The notes under the pieces: model-generated | Seen by the model: the letters and a program-made list of their open reading frames with translations, nothing else | Database searches by the model: none | Told to the model about the DNA's origin: nothing | In this document: positions 46,257-54,873 of the stretch, piece after piece | How positions within the stretch are numbered: position 1 is the first letter of the stretch | Layout of the letters: every line of letters begins with the position of its first letter | NCBI RefSeq assembly: GCF_000600975.2 | Contig: NZ_KK088652.1 | Location: 396,233-460,232, forward strand | Reading direction: 5' to 3' | Source of the DNA: Limimaricola hongkongensis DSM 17492 | GTDB lineage: Bacteria > Pseudomonadota > Alphaproteobacteria > Rhodobacterales > Rhodobacteraceae | Length of the DNA stretch: 64,000 nt | Translations under genes and position numbers: made by a program

Positions 46257-49200
46257 CTACTCCGCCGCATGTCGCCGCGCGTCCGGCCGCCCGGCATCGC
46301 AGGCCGACAGCCGCGCCGCGATCCGTGCGCCAAGCGCCCGCGCATTGGGTTCGAGCACCATGCTGTCATGGTCGCCCGGCACCTCGACCACCTCGACCGC
46401 GGGGGCCCATTCGCTCCAGCCATTGTCCCGTCGCACGTAATGGCGCTCCTCGTTCACCAGACGGCCATCCGGCAGGCGCCAGCGTCCCGCGAGTGGTGGC
46501 CGGTACAAGGTCATCGGGCCGTCCCATGGCCGCAATTCGTAATCGGCGCAAGCCGCGTAGAAGGCGGCCTCGATCCGCGCATCGACCGGGCTTTGCACCG
46601 GCGCGGCGGCGGCGCGGCCATAGCGGCGGCGGTCGATTTCCCAGCGCAGCCGCCGCCAGGCCCAATGCGCCGGATAGGCGATCCCCGCCGCGCGCAGCTC
46701 GATCGCCTGGATCGCCAGCCGGTCGCGCAGGCCCAGCTTGGGCCGCACCGGCAGCGGCGTGTCGAGCATCTGCAACGCCGCCACCTCCTCGCCCGCCTGC
46801 CGCAGCTGCCGGCCGATTTCGAGCGCGGTGATGCCGCCCCCCGAATAGCCGCCAAGCAGCCAAGGCCCACCCGGATGCAGGCGCCGCATCTCGGCGATAT
46901 AGTCGCGCGCCGCCGCCTCGAAGCTGTCATGCGGGGCCACGTCGCCCGCGACGCCGCGCGCCTGCAGGGCCCAGACCGGCCGGTCGTCGCCCAGATGCCG
47001 CGCGAGATGACGCAGGTTCATCACGTTGCCGAACATGCCCGCCACCAGAAACAGCGGCGTGCCGCCGCCGCCCGGGCTCATCTGCACGAGATGCGTGAAC
47101 TCATCCGCCCGTGCGACCCGCGCCGGGGCGGCGGGCGCGGGGCCGGTCTCCGGGCCGCGCGCGGCCTCGGCCGACGCGTCGAGCCGGGCCGCGAGGCTAC
47201 GGATCGTCGGCGTCTCGAACAGCGCCGAGATCGGCAGCATGGTCCCGGTCTCGCGGCGGATCGCCGCGAAGAGCCGCACCGCCGTGAGGGAATGGCCGCC
47301 GAGATCGAAGAAGCTGTCATCGGGGCCGATCGCCTCGACGCCGAGCAATGTGCGCCACTGCGCGGCAAGCCGCGCCTCCGTCTCGGTTTCGAACCCCGCC
47401 GCGACCGGATCGGGTGGCGCTGCGTCCTTTGGCGGGACCGGGACCGCCGCCGCGCTGGCGGCGATCAGCTCGGGCAATGGCTGCGGCGTCATGGCGACCT
47501 GCGCCAGCCCCGCGCCCATCGCCGCGAGAAAGGCCCGCCCGCCCTCGGCGCGTCGAATGCCGTGACGGCGCGCGGCGTCAAGCCGGTCCGGCCCCGCCGC
47601 GCGCGGCAAAGCGGCGCCGAAACCCGCCCCCTCGGGCAGCATCCGCATCTCGAAGCCCGCGATCTCGACGCAGACCCGGCCTTCGGAGGTGGCCAGCACG
47701 ATGTCGAACCGGGCCGTGCCGGGACCGCCCGGCGTCAAGCGCACATGGCTCAGGATCTCGGGCGGGAGAGGCGCGTGGACGCGCAGCCCGGCATGGCCCG
47801 TCGGCACCCAGAGCCGCGCGGCGTCATACCCCGGCACCCGACCGATCGCCCAGCCGGTGGCGATGTCGAAAAGCCCCGGATGCAGCGCGAAGCCCGTCGC
47901 GCTCCCCTCCGGCAGGCGCAGCCGGGCCAGCCCCTCGCCGTCGCGCCACGCGGCCTCGCCCCTGATCTGCCACTGCGCCCCGAAATCGAGATGCGCGCCC
48001 TGCGGCAGCATCAGGCGGCGCGGGGCGGGCAGCCGCGCGGCGATGGCCGCCGGGTCGACATCAGCCGCAGCCCCCATGAGCGGCCACAGCCGCGCCATCG
48101 CGACCGGCTCCCATGGCTCTCCGGGCGGCGCGGCCTCGATCTCGACCGCCTGCGCGGCATCGTCCGGGGCACAGCGCAGCCGGATGCGGGTGGTCCCGGC
48201 ATCCGGGGTGCGCAGCGGCGCGAAAAACTGCAGGTCGCGCGCCTCGAACGGGGCGAAGCCCGCGGGCGAGACCGCTTCGGCCAGAAGCTCGGGGTAGCCC
48301 GATCCGGGCAGCACCGCGTCGCCCGCCCGCGTCCGGTGCTGGTCGAGGAACCAGCACTTGGCCGGGGACCAGCGCGCCGCGAAGACCGCCCCGCCATCCC
48401 GTCCGGGACGGTCCGGGCTTTCCTCCGCGACCCGGCGCTCCAGCATCGGCAGGCCGAGCGGCGCACCGGGGGGCAGGTCGTCGGGCAGGTCATCGCCGGT
48501 GTCCCGCACCCCGCCCCCGGCGGCCATGCCGGTATCGGCCCAGATGCCCCAGTCGATCGCCACGACGCGGGTCGCCCCGCCGGCCCGCGACCGGGCATAG
48601 GCGTCGAGCGCGGCGTTGGCGGCGACGTAGTCGGCCTGCCCCGGCGGCGCGGTCCAGCCGGAGCTGGAGCCGCACAGCGCCATCCAGTCGAGCCGCCCAT
48701 CCGGGAACAGCGCATCGAGCACCATCAGACCGCGCAGCTTGGGCGCGATCACCGCTTCGCTGGCCTCGGCCGAACGGCCCAGCACCGGCGCGTCGTCGAG
48801 CAGCCCCGCGGCATGGATCACGCCGCTGAGCGGGCCGAGCCGCGCCTCGGCCATGTCCCGGACCGCGCGCATCTGCTCGGGGTCGGTGACGTCGGCGGCA
48901 AGGACCTCGATCCGCGCGCCCCAGGCTTCGAGCCGCAAGAGCGCGCGCAACAGCTCCGCCAGATCGCCGCCCGCCGCGGCCAGCCCCGGCCAGTCCGCGC
49001 GCGGCGGCAGCGCCCGGCGCGACACCAGCGCGATCCCCGCCCCCCAGTCGCGCACCAGCGTCTCGGCCAGCGTCAGGCCGATACCGCCGAGCCCGCCGGT
49101 GATCAGCACCGCGCCGCCGTGGCGCAGCGGCAGGTCCGGCGTGCCGGAGAGTGTGACGCGGCGCGGCACCCGGACCCGCCGCACCCCGTCACGCCACGCC

Positions 49201-52200
49201 ACCGGCGCGGGATCGGGCGATGACAGCGCCTCTTCGAGCACCGCCTCGGCCTGCGCGGCGCGCGTGGCGCGGCGCGGCCGGGCGAGATCGAGCCGCGAGA
49301 TCGCAAGCCCCGGCAATTCGCGCGGGATCACCATGGCGGGCCCGTCCAGCATCGCCTTGGCCGGGTCGGGCCGCTCTGCGGGATGCACCGCCTGCGCGCC
49401 GCTGCTCACCGCCAACAGGCGCAGCGGCGTGTCGCCCTGCCCGGCCTGCCAGGCCCGCGCGATATGCAGCAGGCTCCAGAAGCCGCGCTCCTGCATCGCC
49501 TGCACATGCATCGGCGACAGGCGCGGCTCCGCGGCGCCGGTGACGCTCCACAGATGCAGCAACCGGTCGGGCAACATCTCCTCGCGCGCCAGCGCCGCAA
49601 AAAGCCGGTCGAGCGGATCCTGCCCGCCTTCGGGCGGCAGCTGCCAGCTTTCGGGGCCGGTGCGCCCTTCGACCGCGCCCGCCATCACCGTGACGACGCG
49701 GTGCCCGGCGGCCCGCAGCCGCGCCGTCAAGGCGGCGCCGAGGCCGGTCTCGTCGAGAAACACCAGCCATGTCGCGGCGGGCACCGCCGAAAGATCGCCG
49801 CCCGCCTCGAAGGGGCCGTCGGGATAGCGGCGCTGCCAGCCGGGCGTCCACGCCCAGCGCGACGGGTCCGCCTCGCGCAGGGGCTCGGGCGTTTCGGCGG
49901 GCCGCGCCGCCGCCGCGACCGGTTCGACGTAATGGCGCGACCGCTCGAAGACGTAGCCCGGCAGCGGCACCCGCCGCCGCCCCTCGCCCGCAAGCTGCGC
50001 CTCGTCGAAGCGCCCGCCCATTGCCCACAGACGGCCCAGCGCCAGAACCATCCAGCGGTCGTCGCCCCCCGGTTCGCGCGCGGGACGCAGACCGGCCAGC
50101 ACCCGGCCCGGCCCGATGCCCGGCTGCTGCGCGGCGAGGCTGCCGAGCACGCCGCCCGGCCCGATCTCGATGCAGATCCGCGCCGCCTCGTCCAACCCGT
50201 GCAGCGCGCCGTCGAAATCGACCGTGTGGCGCAGGTGACCGGCCCAGTAGCCGGGATCGGTCGCCTCGGCATCGGTCAGCACCCGGCCGCTGCGGTTGGA
50301 GAGGACGGGAATGCGCGGCGGCGACAGGGTCATGCCACGCAGATGCGCCTCGAAGCGCGGCAGGATCGGGTCGAGCAGGCGGCTATGCGCGGCCACCTCG
50401 ATCGGGATGCGGCGGCTCTCGATCCCTTCGGCGTCGAGCCGCTCGGCCAGCGCCGCGATCGCCGCGACCGGGCCCGACGCCACGCTCAGCCCCGGCGCGT
50501 TGATCGCGGCGAGATCGAGATCCGGGCCAAGACGCGCGCGCAAGCCATCCGCATCGAGCGCCACCGACAGCATCGCGCCCGGTTCGATCTCCTCGAACAG
50601 CGCGCCGCGCAGCCGCACCAGGTCCAGCGCCTCTTCGAAGGACATGATCCCGGCCAGCACCGCCGCCGCGTTTTCGCCCATCGAATGGCCGACCAGCCGG
50701 TCGGGCACCACGCCCCAGCCGATCCAGAGCCGCGCCAGCGCGTGTTCGACGATCAGCAGGAGCGGCAGCTGCAGCGACGGGCGGCGCAGCTCGGCTTCGG
50801 CGCGCGCCTCGTCGCCCGGGGCCGGAGCCCAGAGGGCGCGCAAGACCGCCTCCTGCGACCCCATGGCGGCGAAGCCGCGATCCATCCAGTCGCGGAACAC
50901 CGGCTCGGTCTCGTAGAGATCGCGGCCCATGCCCGGCTGCTGCGCCCCGCCGCCGGGGAACATGAACAGGATTTCCGGATCGCCTTGCGCGACATGACCC
51001 GGCGCGCGGGAGGGATCACGCCCGTCCAACAGATCGGCGGCCTCGGCGTGGTTGTCGGCCACAAGCACCCGGCGATGCGGCAGCGCCCGACGCCCCCTGG
51101 CCAGCGTATGCGCCACGTCGGCCAGCGGCTGCCCGGGATGCGCGCGCAGATGCGCGGCCAGCCGCGCCGCCGTGGCGTCGAGCGCCGCGCGCGAGCGGGC
51201 GGAGACGCGGATCAGCTGGAACGGCCAGTCGCTTTCGACCGGGGGCGCAGGCTCCGGCGCCTCCTCCAGCACCGCGTGGGCATTGGTGCCCCCCACCCCG
51301 AGCGAGTTGACGCCCGCGCGGCGCGGTGCCGCGCCGCGCGGCCAAGGCGCGGTGTCGGCGGCGACCGCGAAAGGCGCGCCGTCGAGCGCCAGCGCCGGGT
51401 TCGGCGCCTCGAAGCCGGGCGTGCCGGGGATGATGCGGTGATGCAGCGCCAGCGCCGTCTTGATCACCGCCGCCGCCCCCGCGGCGGTGTCGGTGTGGCC
51501 GATCCCGGTCTTGACCGAGCCGATCCGGCAAAAGCCCGCCGCATCGGTCGTTTCGCGAAAGGCGCGGGTCAGCGCCGCGACCTCGATCGGATCGCCCAGC
51601 GGCGTGCCGGTGCCGTGGCACTCGACGAAGCCGATCGTGTCGGCTCCGGCCCCGGCCATGCGCAGCGCCGAGCTGACCGCCCGCGCCTGCCCCTCGACCG
51701 ACGGGGCGAGGTAGTTGGCCTTGCGCGCGCCGTCATTGTTGATGGCGCTGCCCTTGAGCACGGCCCAGACATGGTCGCCATCCGCGCGCGCGTCTTCGAG
51801 CCGGCGCAGCACCACCGCCGCCGCGCCCGAGCCGAAGACGGTTCCGGCGGCGCGGTGGTCGAAGGCGCGGCAGGCGCCGTCGGGCGACAGGATCTCGCCC
51901 TCGCGCCATTGGTATCCGCGCCCCTGTGGCGTCTCGATCGTCACGCCGCCCGCCAATGCCATGTCGCATTCGCCGGTGAGCAGCGCCTGCGCCGCCATGT
52001 GGATCGCCACCAGAGAGGTCGAGCAGGCCGTCTGCACCGACACGGCGGGGCCGGTCAGGTCGAGCATGTGCGCCAGCCGCGTGGCGAGGAAATCCTTGTC
52101 GTTGCCGGTGTGGCGCAAGAGGAAGGCGCCGGTGCTTTCGATCAGCGCGGCGTTGCCCATGATGTTGCGCATGTAGTAGTCGTTCGGGCCGCAGCCCGCA

Positions 52201-52571
52201 TAGACGCCGATCGCGCCGTCGAAACGCTCGGGCGCGTGGCCCGCGTTTTCGAGCGCCGCCCACGCCGTTTCGATGAAGCGGCGATGCTGCGGGTCCATGA
52301 TCTCGGCCTCGCGCGGGGTCAGCCCGAAGAACCCCGCATCGAACAGGTCGTGGCCTTCGAGCGGCGCGCCGAAGGGCACGTAGCCGGGGCGGCGCATCTC
52401 CTCCGCGCTCACGCCCGCGCGGGCCAGCTCCTCGGGGGAAAGACGGCGGATCGCGCTGCGATTCGCGGCCAGCATGTCCCAGAACGCGTCGAGCGTGGCG
52501 GCGCCGGGCAGGTCCACGGCCATGCCGGTGATGGCGATGTCGCCCGTATCCCGATCCTCCGCCCCCGACAT
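46257..52571 (-). CDS. Type I polyketide synthase, single module KS-AT-KR-DH-ACP-TE
   Basis: About 2104 aa. KS: residues 10-435, nucleophile C183 (TACSTSL), H319 (HGTGTPLGDP) and H359 (GHTDTAAG). AT: ~530-850, Ser630 (GHSMGE), with VAAHS at the specificity loop. KR: ~1150-1345, LITGGLGGIGLTLAETL, with Tyr near 1314. DH: ~1400-1645, H1411 in HRTRAGDAVLPG and D1568 in HPGLFD. ACP: ~1730-1795, Ser1760 (DLGGHSLTA). TE: ~1835-2090, Ser1909 (GGYSGGG), Asp1936 and His2067 (GDHDSM). All catalytic residues seem intact. KR before DH is not the usual modular order. One round would give an alpha,beta-unsaturated acyl group released by the TE. Confidence 0.95.
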   Translation of the reverse strand: MSGAEDRDTGDIAITGMAVDLPGAATLDAFWDMLAANRSAIRRLSPEELARAGVSAEEMRRPGYVPFGAPLEGHDLFDAGFFGLTPREAEIMDPQHRRFIETAWAALENAGHAPERFDGAIGVYAGCGPNDYYMRNIMGNAALIESTGAFLLRHTGNDKDFLATRLAHMLDLTGPAVSVQTACSTSLVAIHMAAQALLTGECDMALAGGVTIETPQGRGYQWREGEILSPDGACRAFDHRAAGTVFGSGAAAVVLRRLEDARADGDHVWAVLKGSAINNDGARKANYLAPSVEGQARAVSSALRMAGAGADTIGFVECHGTGTPLGDPIEVAALTRAFRETTDAAGFCRIGSVKTGIGHTDTAAGAAAVIKTALALHHRIIPGTPGFEAPNPALALDGAPFAVAADTAPWPRGAAPRRAGVNSLGVGGTNAHAVLEEAPEPAPPVESDWPFQLIRVSARSRAALDATAARLAAHLRAHPGQPLADVAHTLARGRRALPHRRVLVADNHAEAADLLDGRDPSRAPGHVAQGDPEILFMFPGGGAQQPGMGRDLYETEPVFRDWMDRGFAAMGSQEAVLRALWAPAPGDEARAEAELRRPSLQLPLLLIVEHALARLWIGWGVVPDRLVGHSMGENAAAVLAGIMSFEEALDLVRLRGALFEEIEPGAMLSVALDADGLRARLGPDLDLAAINAPGLSVASGPVAAIAALAERLDAEGIESRRIPIEVAAHSRLLDPILPRFEAHLRGMTLSPPRIPVLSNRSGRVLTDAEATDPGYWAGHLRHTVDFDGALHGLDEAARICIEIGPGGVLGSLAAQQPGIGPGRVLAGLRPAREPGGDDRWMVLALGRLWAMGGRFDEAQLAGEGRRRVPLPGYVFERSRHYVEPVAAAARPAETPEPLREADPSRWAWTPGWQRRYPDGPFEAGGDLSAVPAATWLVFLDETGLGAALTARLRAAGHRVVTVMAGAVEGRTGPESWQLPPEGGQDPLDRLFAALAREEMLPDRLLHLWSVTGAAEPRLSPMHVQAMQERGFWSLLHIARAWQAGQGDTPLRLLAVSSGAQAVHPAERPDPAKAMLDGPAMVIPRELPGLAISRLDLARPRRATRAAQAEAVLEEALSSPDPAPVAWRDGVRRVRVPRRVTLSGTPDLPLRHGGAVLITGGLGGIGLTLAETLVRDWGAGIALVSRRALPPRADWPGLAAAGGDLAELLRALLRLEAWGARIEVLAADVTDPEQMRAVRDMAEARLGPLSGVIHAAGLLDDAPVLGRSAEASEAVIAPKLRGLMVLDALFPDGRLDWMALCGSSSGWTAPPGQADYVAANAALDAYARSRAGGATRVVAIDWGIWADTGMAAGGGVRDTGDDLPDDLPPGAPLGLPMLERRVAEESPDRPGRDGGAVFAARWSPAKCWFLDQHRTRAGDAVLPGSGYPELLAEAVSPAGFAPFEARDLQFFAPLRTPDAGTTRIRLRCAPDDAAQAVEIEAAPPGEPWEPVAMARLWPLMGAAADVDPAAIAARLPAPRRLMLPQGAHLDFGAQWQIRGEAAWRDGEGLARLRLPEGSATGFALHPGLFDIATGWAIGRVPGYDAARLWVPTGHAGLRVHAPLPPEILSHVRLTPGGPGTARFDIVLATSEGRVCVEIAGFEMRMLPEGAGFGAALPRAAGPDRLDAARRHGIRRAEGGRAFLAAMGAGLAQVAMTPQPLPELIAASAAAVPVPPKDAAPPDPVAAGFETETEARLAAQWRTLLGVEAIGPDDSFFDLGGHSLTAVRLFAAIRRETGTMLPISALFETPTIRSLAARLDASAEAARGPETGPAPAAPARVARADEFTHLVQMSPGGGGTPLFLVAGMFGNVMNLRHLARHLGDDRPVWALQARGVAGDVAPHDSFEAAARDYIAEMRRLHPGGPWLLGGYSGGGITALEIGRQLRQAGEEVAALQMLDTPLPVRPKLGLRDRLAIQAIELRAAGIAYPAHWAWRRLRWEIDRRRYGRAAAAPVQSPVDARIEAAFYAACADYELRPWDGPMTLYRPPLAGRWRLPDGRLVNEERHYVRRDNGWSEWAPAVEVVEVPGDHDSMVLEPNARALGARIAARLSACDAGRPDARRHAAE

Positions 52572-52666
52572 AATCCGTCCCTGTATCGCGTATTGTTCAC
52601 GTGATTGGCTAGTCGGAAATTACGGCAGTTTTCCGGCCCCTTGCCGGTCCTGCCGGGGCGCATGAC
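52572..52666 (-). promoter_or_regulatory. Likely promoter region of the PKS-NRPS genes
   Basis: The 95-bp gap before the PKS start is AT-rich for this window and contains a perfect TCACGTGA palindrome (52597-52604), about 26 bases from the ATG. A regulator site or internal promoter is plausible, so the PKS-NRPS-PPTase part could be expressed apart from the upstream polysaccharide genes. I cannot name the factor. Confidence 0.4.
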
Positions 52667-54037
52667 TTATCCCGGCCCGACCATGCCCAACGCGGCGATG
52701 GCGGGCCAGTTCGCCGCCAGCGCCAGCGCCGCCAGCGCCAGACCGGCCGTCGCGGCCACGGCGTCGTGCAGCGGATCCCACGCGTCCTCGCGGCGCGCCA
52801 CCCAGACCAGCACCGGATAGGCCAGAAGATAGGCCGCGCCCTGCCCCAACAGCCCGCCCAGGAACCCGCCCCAGGCGAGGCCCAGCGCCAGCCCGGCGAG
52901 CGTCAGCCCGGCGCGCGCGGCCTGCAGCACGAAAAACCGGCGCGAGCGGCCCGAGGCCAGCGCCGCCTGTTCATAGCTCAGACCGACCAGCACCGGGATC
53001 TGCAGCACCGCCACCAGCACGACCACGCCCCCCGCCATCGCGTAGCGCCCGTCATACATCACCGCGATCAGCGCGTCGCCCAGGATCGCCAGCGCCGCCA
53101 CCGCCCCCAAAAGCCCCGCGCTCGCCAGCGTCCTGAGCCGCCGCAGCCGCGCGAAATTGGCCGCGCTCGCGCCCGGCGGGTTGTCGCGATAGACCGGGAT
53201 CAGCACCCGCCGCGTCACCATCTGCCCAAGCATCATCGGAAAGCTCGCGAGGAACAGCCCGATGTTGTAGACGCCGAAATCCGCCATCGAGAGATGGCCG
53301 CCGATCAGCACCCGGTCGCCCTGCGCCAGCAGGAACCCCGCCACGGTCGACAGGAAGATCCACTTGCCGAACCGCACCAATTCATGCGCCGCCCGCCGTT
53401 CAAATCGCAGCCGGTTGCGATGGCCCGGCAGGAACAGGTTGAGATAGGCGAGCTGCGCCAGCGCCCCCACCAGCCCCGACACCACCAGCGCCCAGACCGA
53501 GCCCCAGGCCCAGGCCAGCGCCAGACCGGCCAGAAGCTGCGTGCTCTGGGTCGCCAGCTCGATCAGCGTGACCCGGCCCGCGCGCAAATGGCGATGCGCG
53601 GTCTCGAGCCTGGTCGGGTTGAAGCCGTTGACGATCAGCGCCAGCGCCGCCACCGGCAGGTATTGCGTCAACGCCGGCTCGCCATACCACTGCGCAACCG
53701 GCCACGAGAGCGCCAGCGCCGCCAGCCACAGCGCCACGCCGCGCCCGATCTGGATCGTCCATGCCGTGTCGAGGAAATCGGGATCGTCGCCGCGGCGGCT
53801 TTGCATGATGGCGGGCGAAATGCCCATGTCCGAGAACATCGCGAGACCCATCATGAACACCATGACGATCGCCATGATGCCGAAGGCCTCGGGAAACAAA
53901 AGCCGGGTCAGCAGCAGGTTGGACAGGAGCCGCAGCGCCTGTCCCGCGCCGAAGCCCAGAATCATGATCGCCGCCGAACGCAGCGCCCGCCCGCCGATAT
54001 CGCCAGAGCGCATCCGCCCCCAGAGCGCCGCGCTCAC
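52667..54037 (-). CDS. Wzx-type lipopolysaccharide/exopolysaccharide flippase
   Basis: A 456-aa polytopic membrane protein of the MOP superfamily with about 12-14 helices. The opening GGRALRSAAIMILGFGAGQA, LLTRLLFPEAFGIMAIVMVF and FSDMGISPAIMQ are typical of WzxC-like flippases. It moves the lipid-linked repeat unit to the periplasmic face. The GTG start at 54037 overlaps the stop of the glycosyltransferase upstream; an ATG at 54013 is a possible alternative. Confidence 0.92.
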   Translation of the reverse strand: MSAALWGRMRSGDIGGRALRSAAIMILGFGAGQALRLLSNLLLTRLLFPEAFGIMAIVMVFMMGLAMFSDMGISPAIMQSRRGDDPDFLDTAWTIQIGRGVALWLAALALSWPVAQWYGEPALTQYLPVAALALIVNGFNPTRLETAHRHLRAGRVTLIELATQSTQLLAGLALAWAWGSVWALVVSGLVGALAQLAYLNLFLPGHRNRLRFERRAAHELVRFGKWIFLSTVAGFLLAQGDRVLIGGHLSMADFGVYNIGLFLASFPMMLGQMVTRRVLIPVYRDNPPGASAANFARLRRLRTLASAGLLGAVAALAILGDALIAVMYDGRYAMAGGVVVLVAVLQIPVLVGLSYEQAALASGRSRRFFVLQAARAGLTLAGLALGLAWGGFLGGLLGQGAAYLLAYPVLVWVARREDAWDPLHDAVAATAGLALAALALAANWPAIAALGMVGPG

Positions 54038-54873
54038 CGGCCGCGGCTCCAGTCGTCTGGCGCGGGGGCAAGCCGGACACCGAGCGCGACCGCGCCGTAG
54101 ACCGCAAAGCCCCAAGGGTCACGCAGCGCCAGCCGCGCGGCACCGGTCGCCCCCAAGGCTGGCTTGCCCTCGCGCGCGAGCATCTCGGGGTGAAGCCGGG
54201 CGATCTCGGCCATGCCCGCATCCTGCCGCCGGCGCACCCGCAGCAGCGACCCGAAGCCTTCGGCCACCGGCCAGTCATAGCTGGCCGCCAGCGCGATCCG
54301 CTCTTCGGGGGCGAAGCACAGCCGCACGAAGCCGTCATCCGAGATGAGGTCGGGAAACGCGCCCCAGCGGGCCCGGCCCGCCGGGCTCACGGCGAAGAGC
54401 CCGCAGCCCGGCACGCCCTGCGCCATGAAGGGCAGCCGCGCCCAGAGCCGCGCATAGGCGCGCGCGACGCGGCCCTGCCCGGTGATCCGGGGACGGCCAC
54501 TGGCATAGAGCGGCGCCGGTGTGCCCAGCGCCGCGTGAAGCTGCGCCAGAAGCGGCGGCGACACCGTCACGTCGGCGTCGAGATAGACCCGGATCGCATC
54601 CCCCGGCAGGTCGGCCTCGCCCGCGTTGAGCGCGGCGATCTTCGACCCCTCGGCCCGCTCGATCACCCGCAGCCGCAAATCGCGGCGCTCGAATCCGGGG
54701 CGGCGGCGGCGCGCCACCCCGGCGGTATCGTCGTGGCAGCCATTGGCGATGACGGTGACGCGCAGCGGGCCGGGCACGGCATCGCTGGCGGCCAGCGCGT
54801 CGAGGCAGGCGCCGATCAGCGCCGCCTCGTTGCTGGCGGGGATCAGGATCTCCATCGGCATCGGCGCGCTCAT
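54034..54873 (-). CDS. Family 2 glycosyltransferase
   Basis: A 279-aa GT-A enzyme. Motifs: ILIPASNEAALIGACLDAL, VIANGCHDDT, the DxD motif in VYLDADVTVSP, and LISDDGFVRL at the catalytic base position. One hydrophobic stretch near the C-terminus (PWGFAVYGAVALGVRLA). The ATG overlaps the stop of the hydrolase-like gene (ATGA) and the stop overlaps the flippase GTG. Confidence 0.9.
   Translation of the reverse strand: MSAPMPMEILIPASNEAALIGACLDALAASDAVPGPLRVTVIANGCHDDTAGVARRRRPGFERRDLRLRVIERAEGSKIAALNAGEADLPGDAIRVYLDADVTVSPPLLAQLHAALGTPAPLYASGRPRITGQGRVARAYARLWARLPFMAQGVPGCGLFAVSPAGRARWGAFPDLISDDGFVRLCFAPEERIALAASYDWPVAEGFGSLLRVRRRQDAGMAEIARLHPEMLAREGKPALGATGAARLALRDPWGFAVYGAVALGVRLAPAPDDWSRGR

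Noticed and set aside
42064..52604. Very long open frames on the plus strand opposite the NRPS and PKS (about 42064-45462, 45330-49223, 49383-52604)
   Set aside because: They mirror the codon positions of strongly conserved genes on the other strand, are Arg/Pro/Gly-rich and show no family motif. GC-rich third positions make antisense frames stay open.
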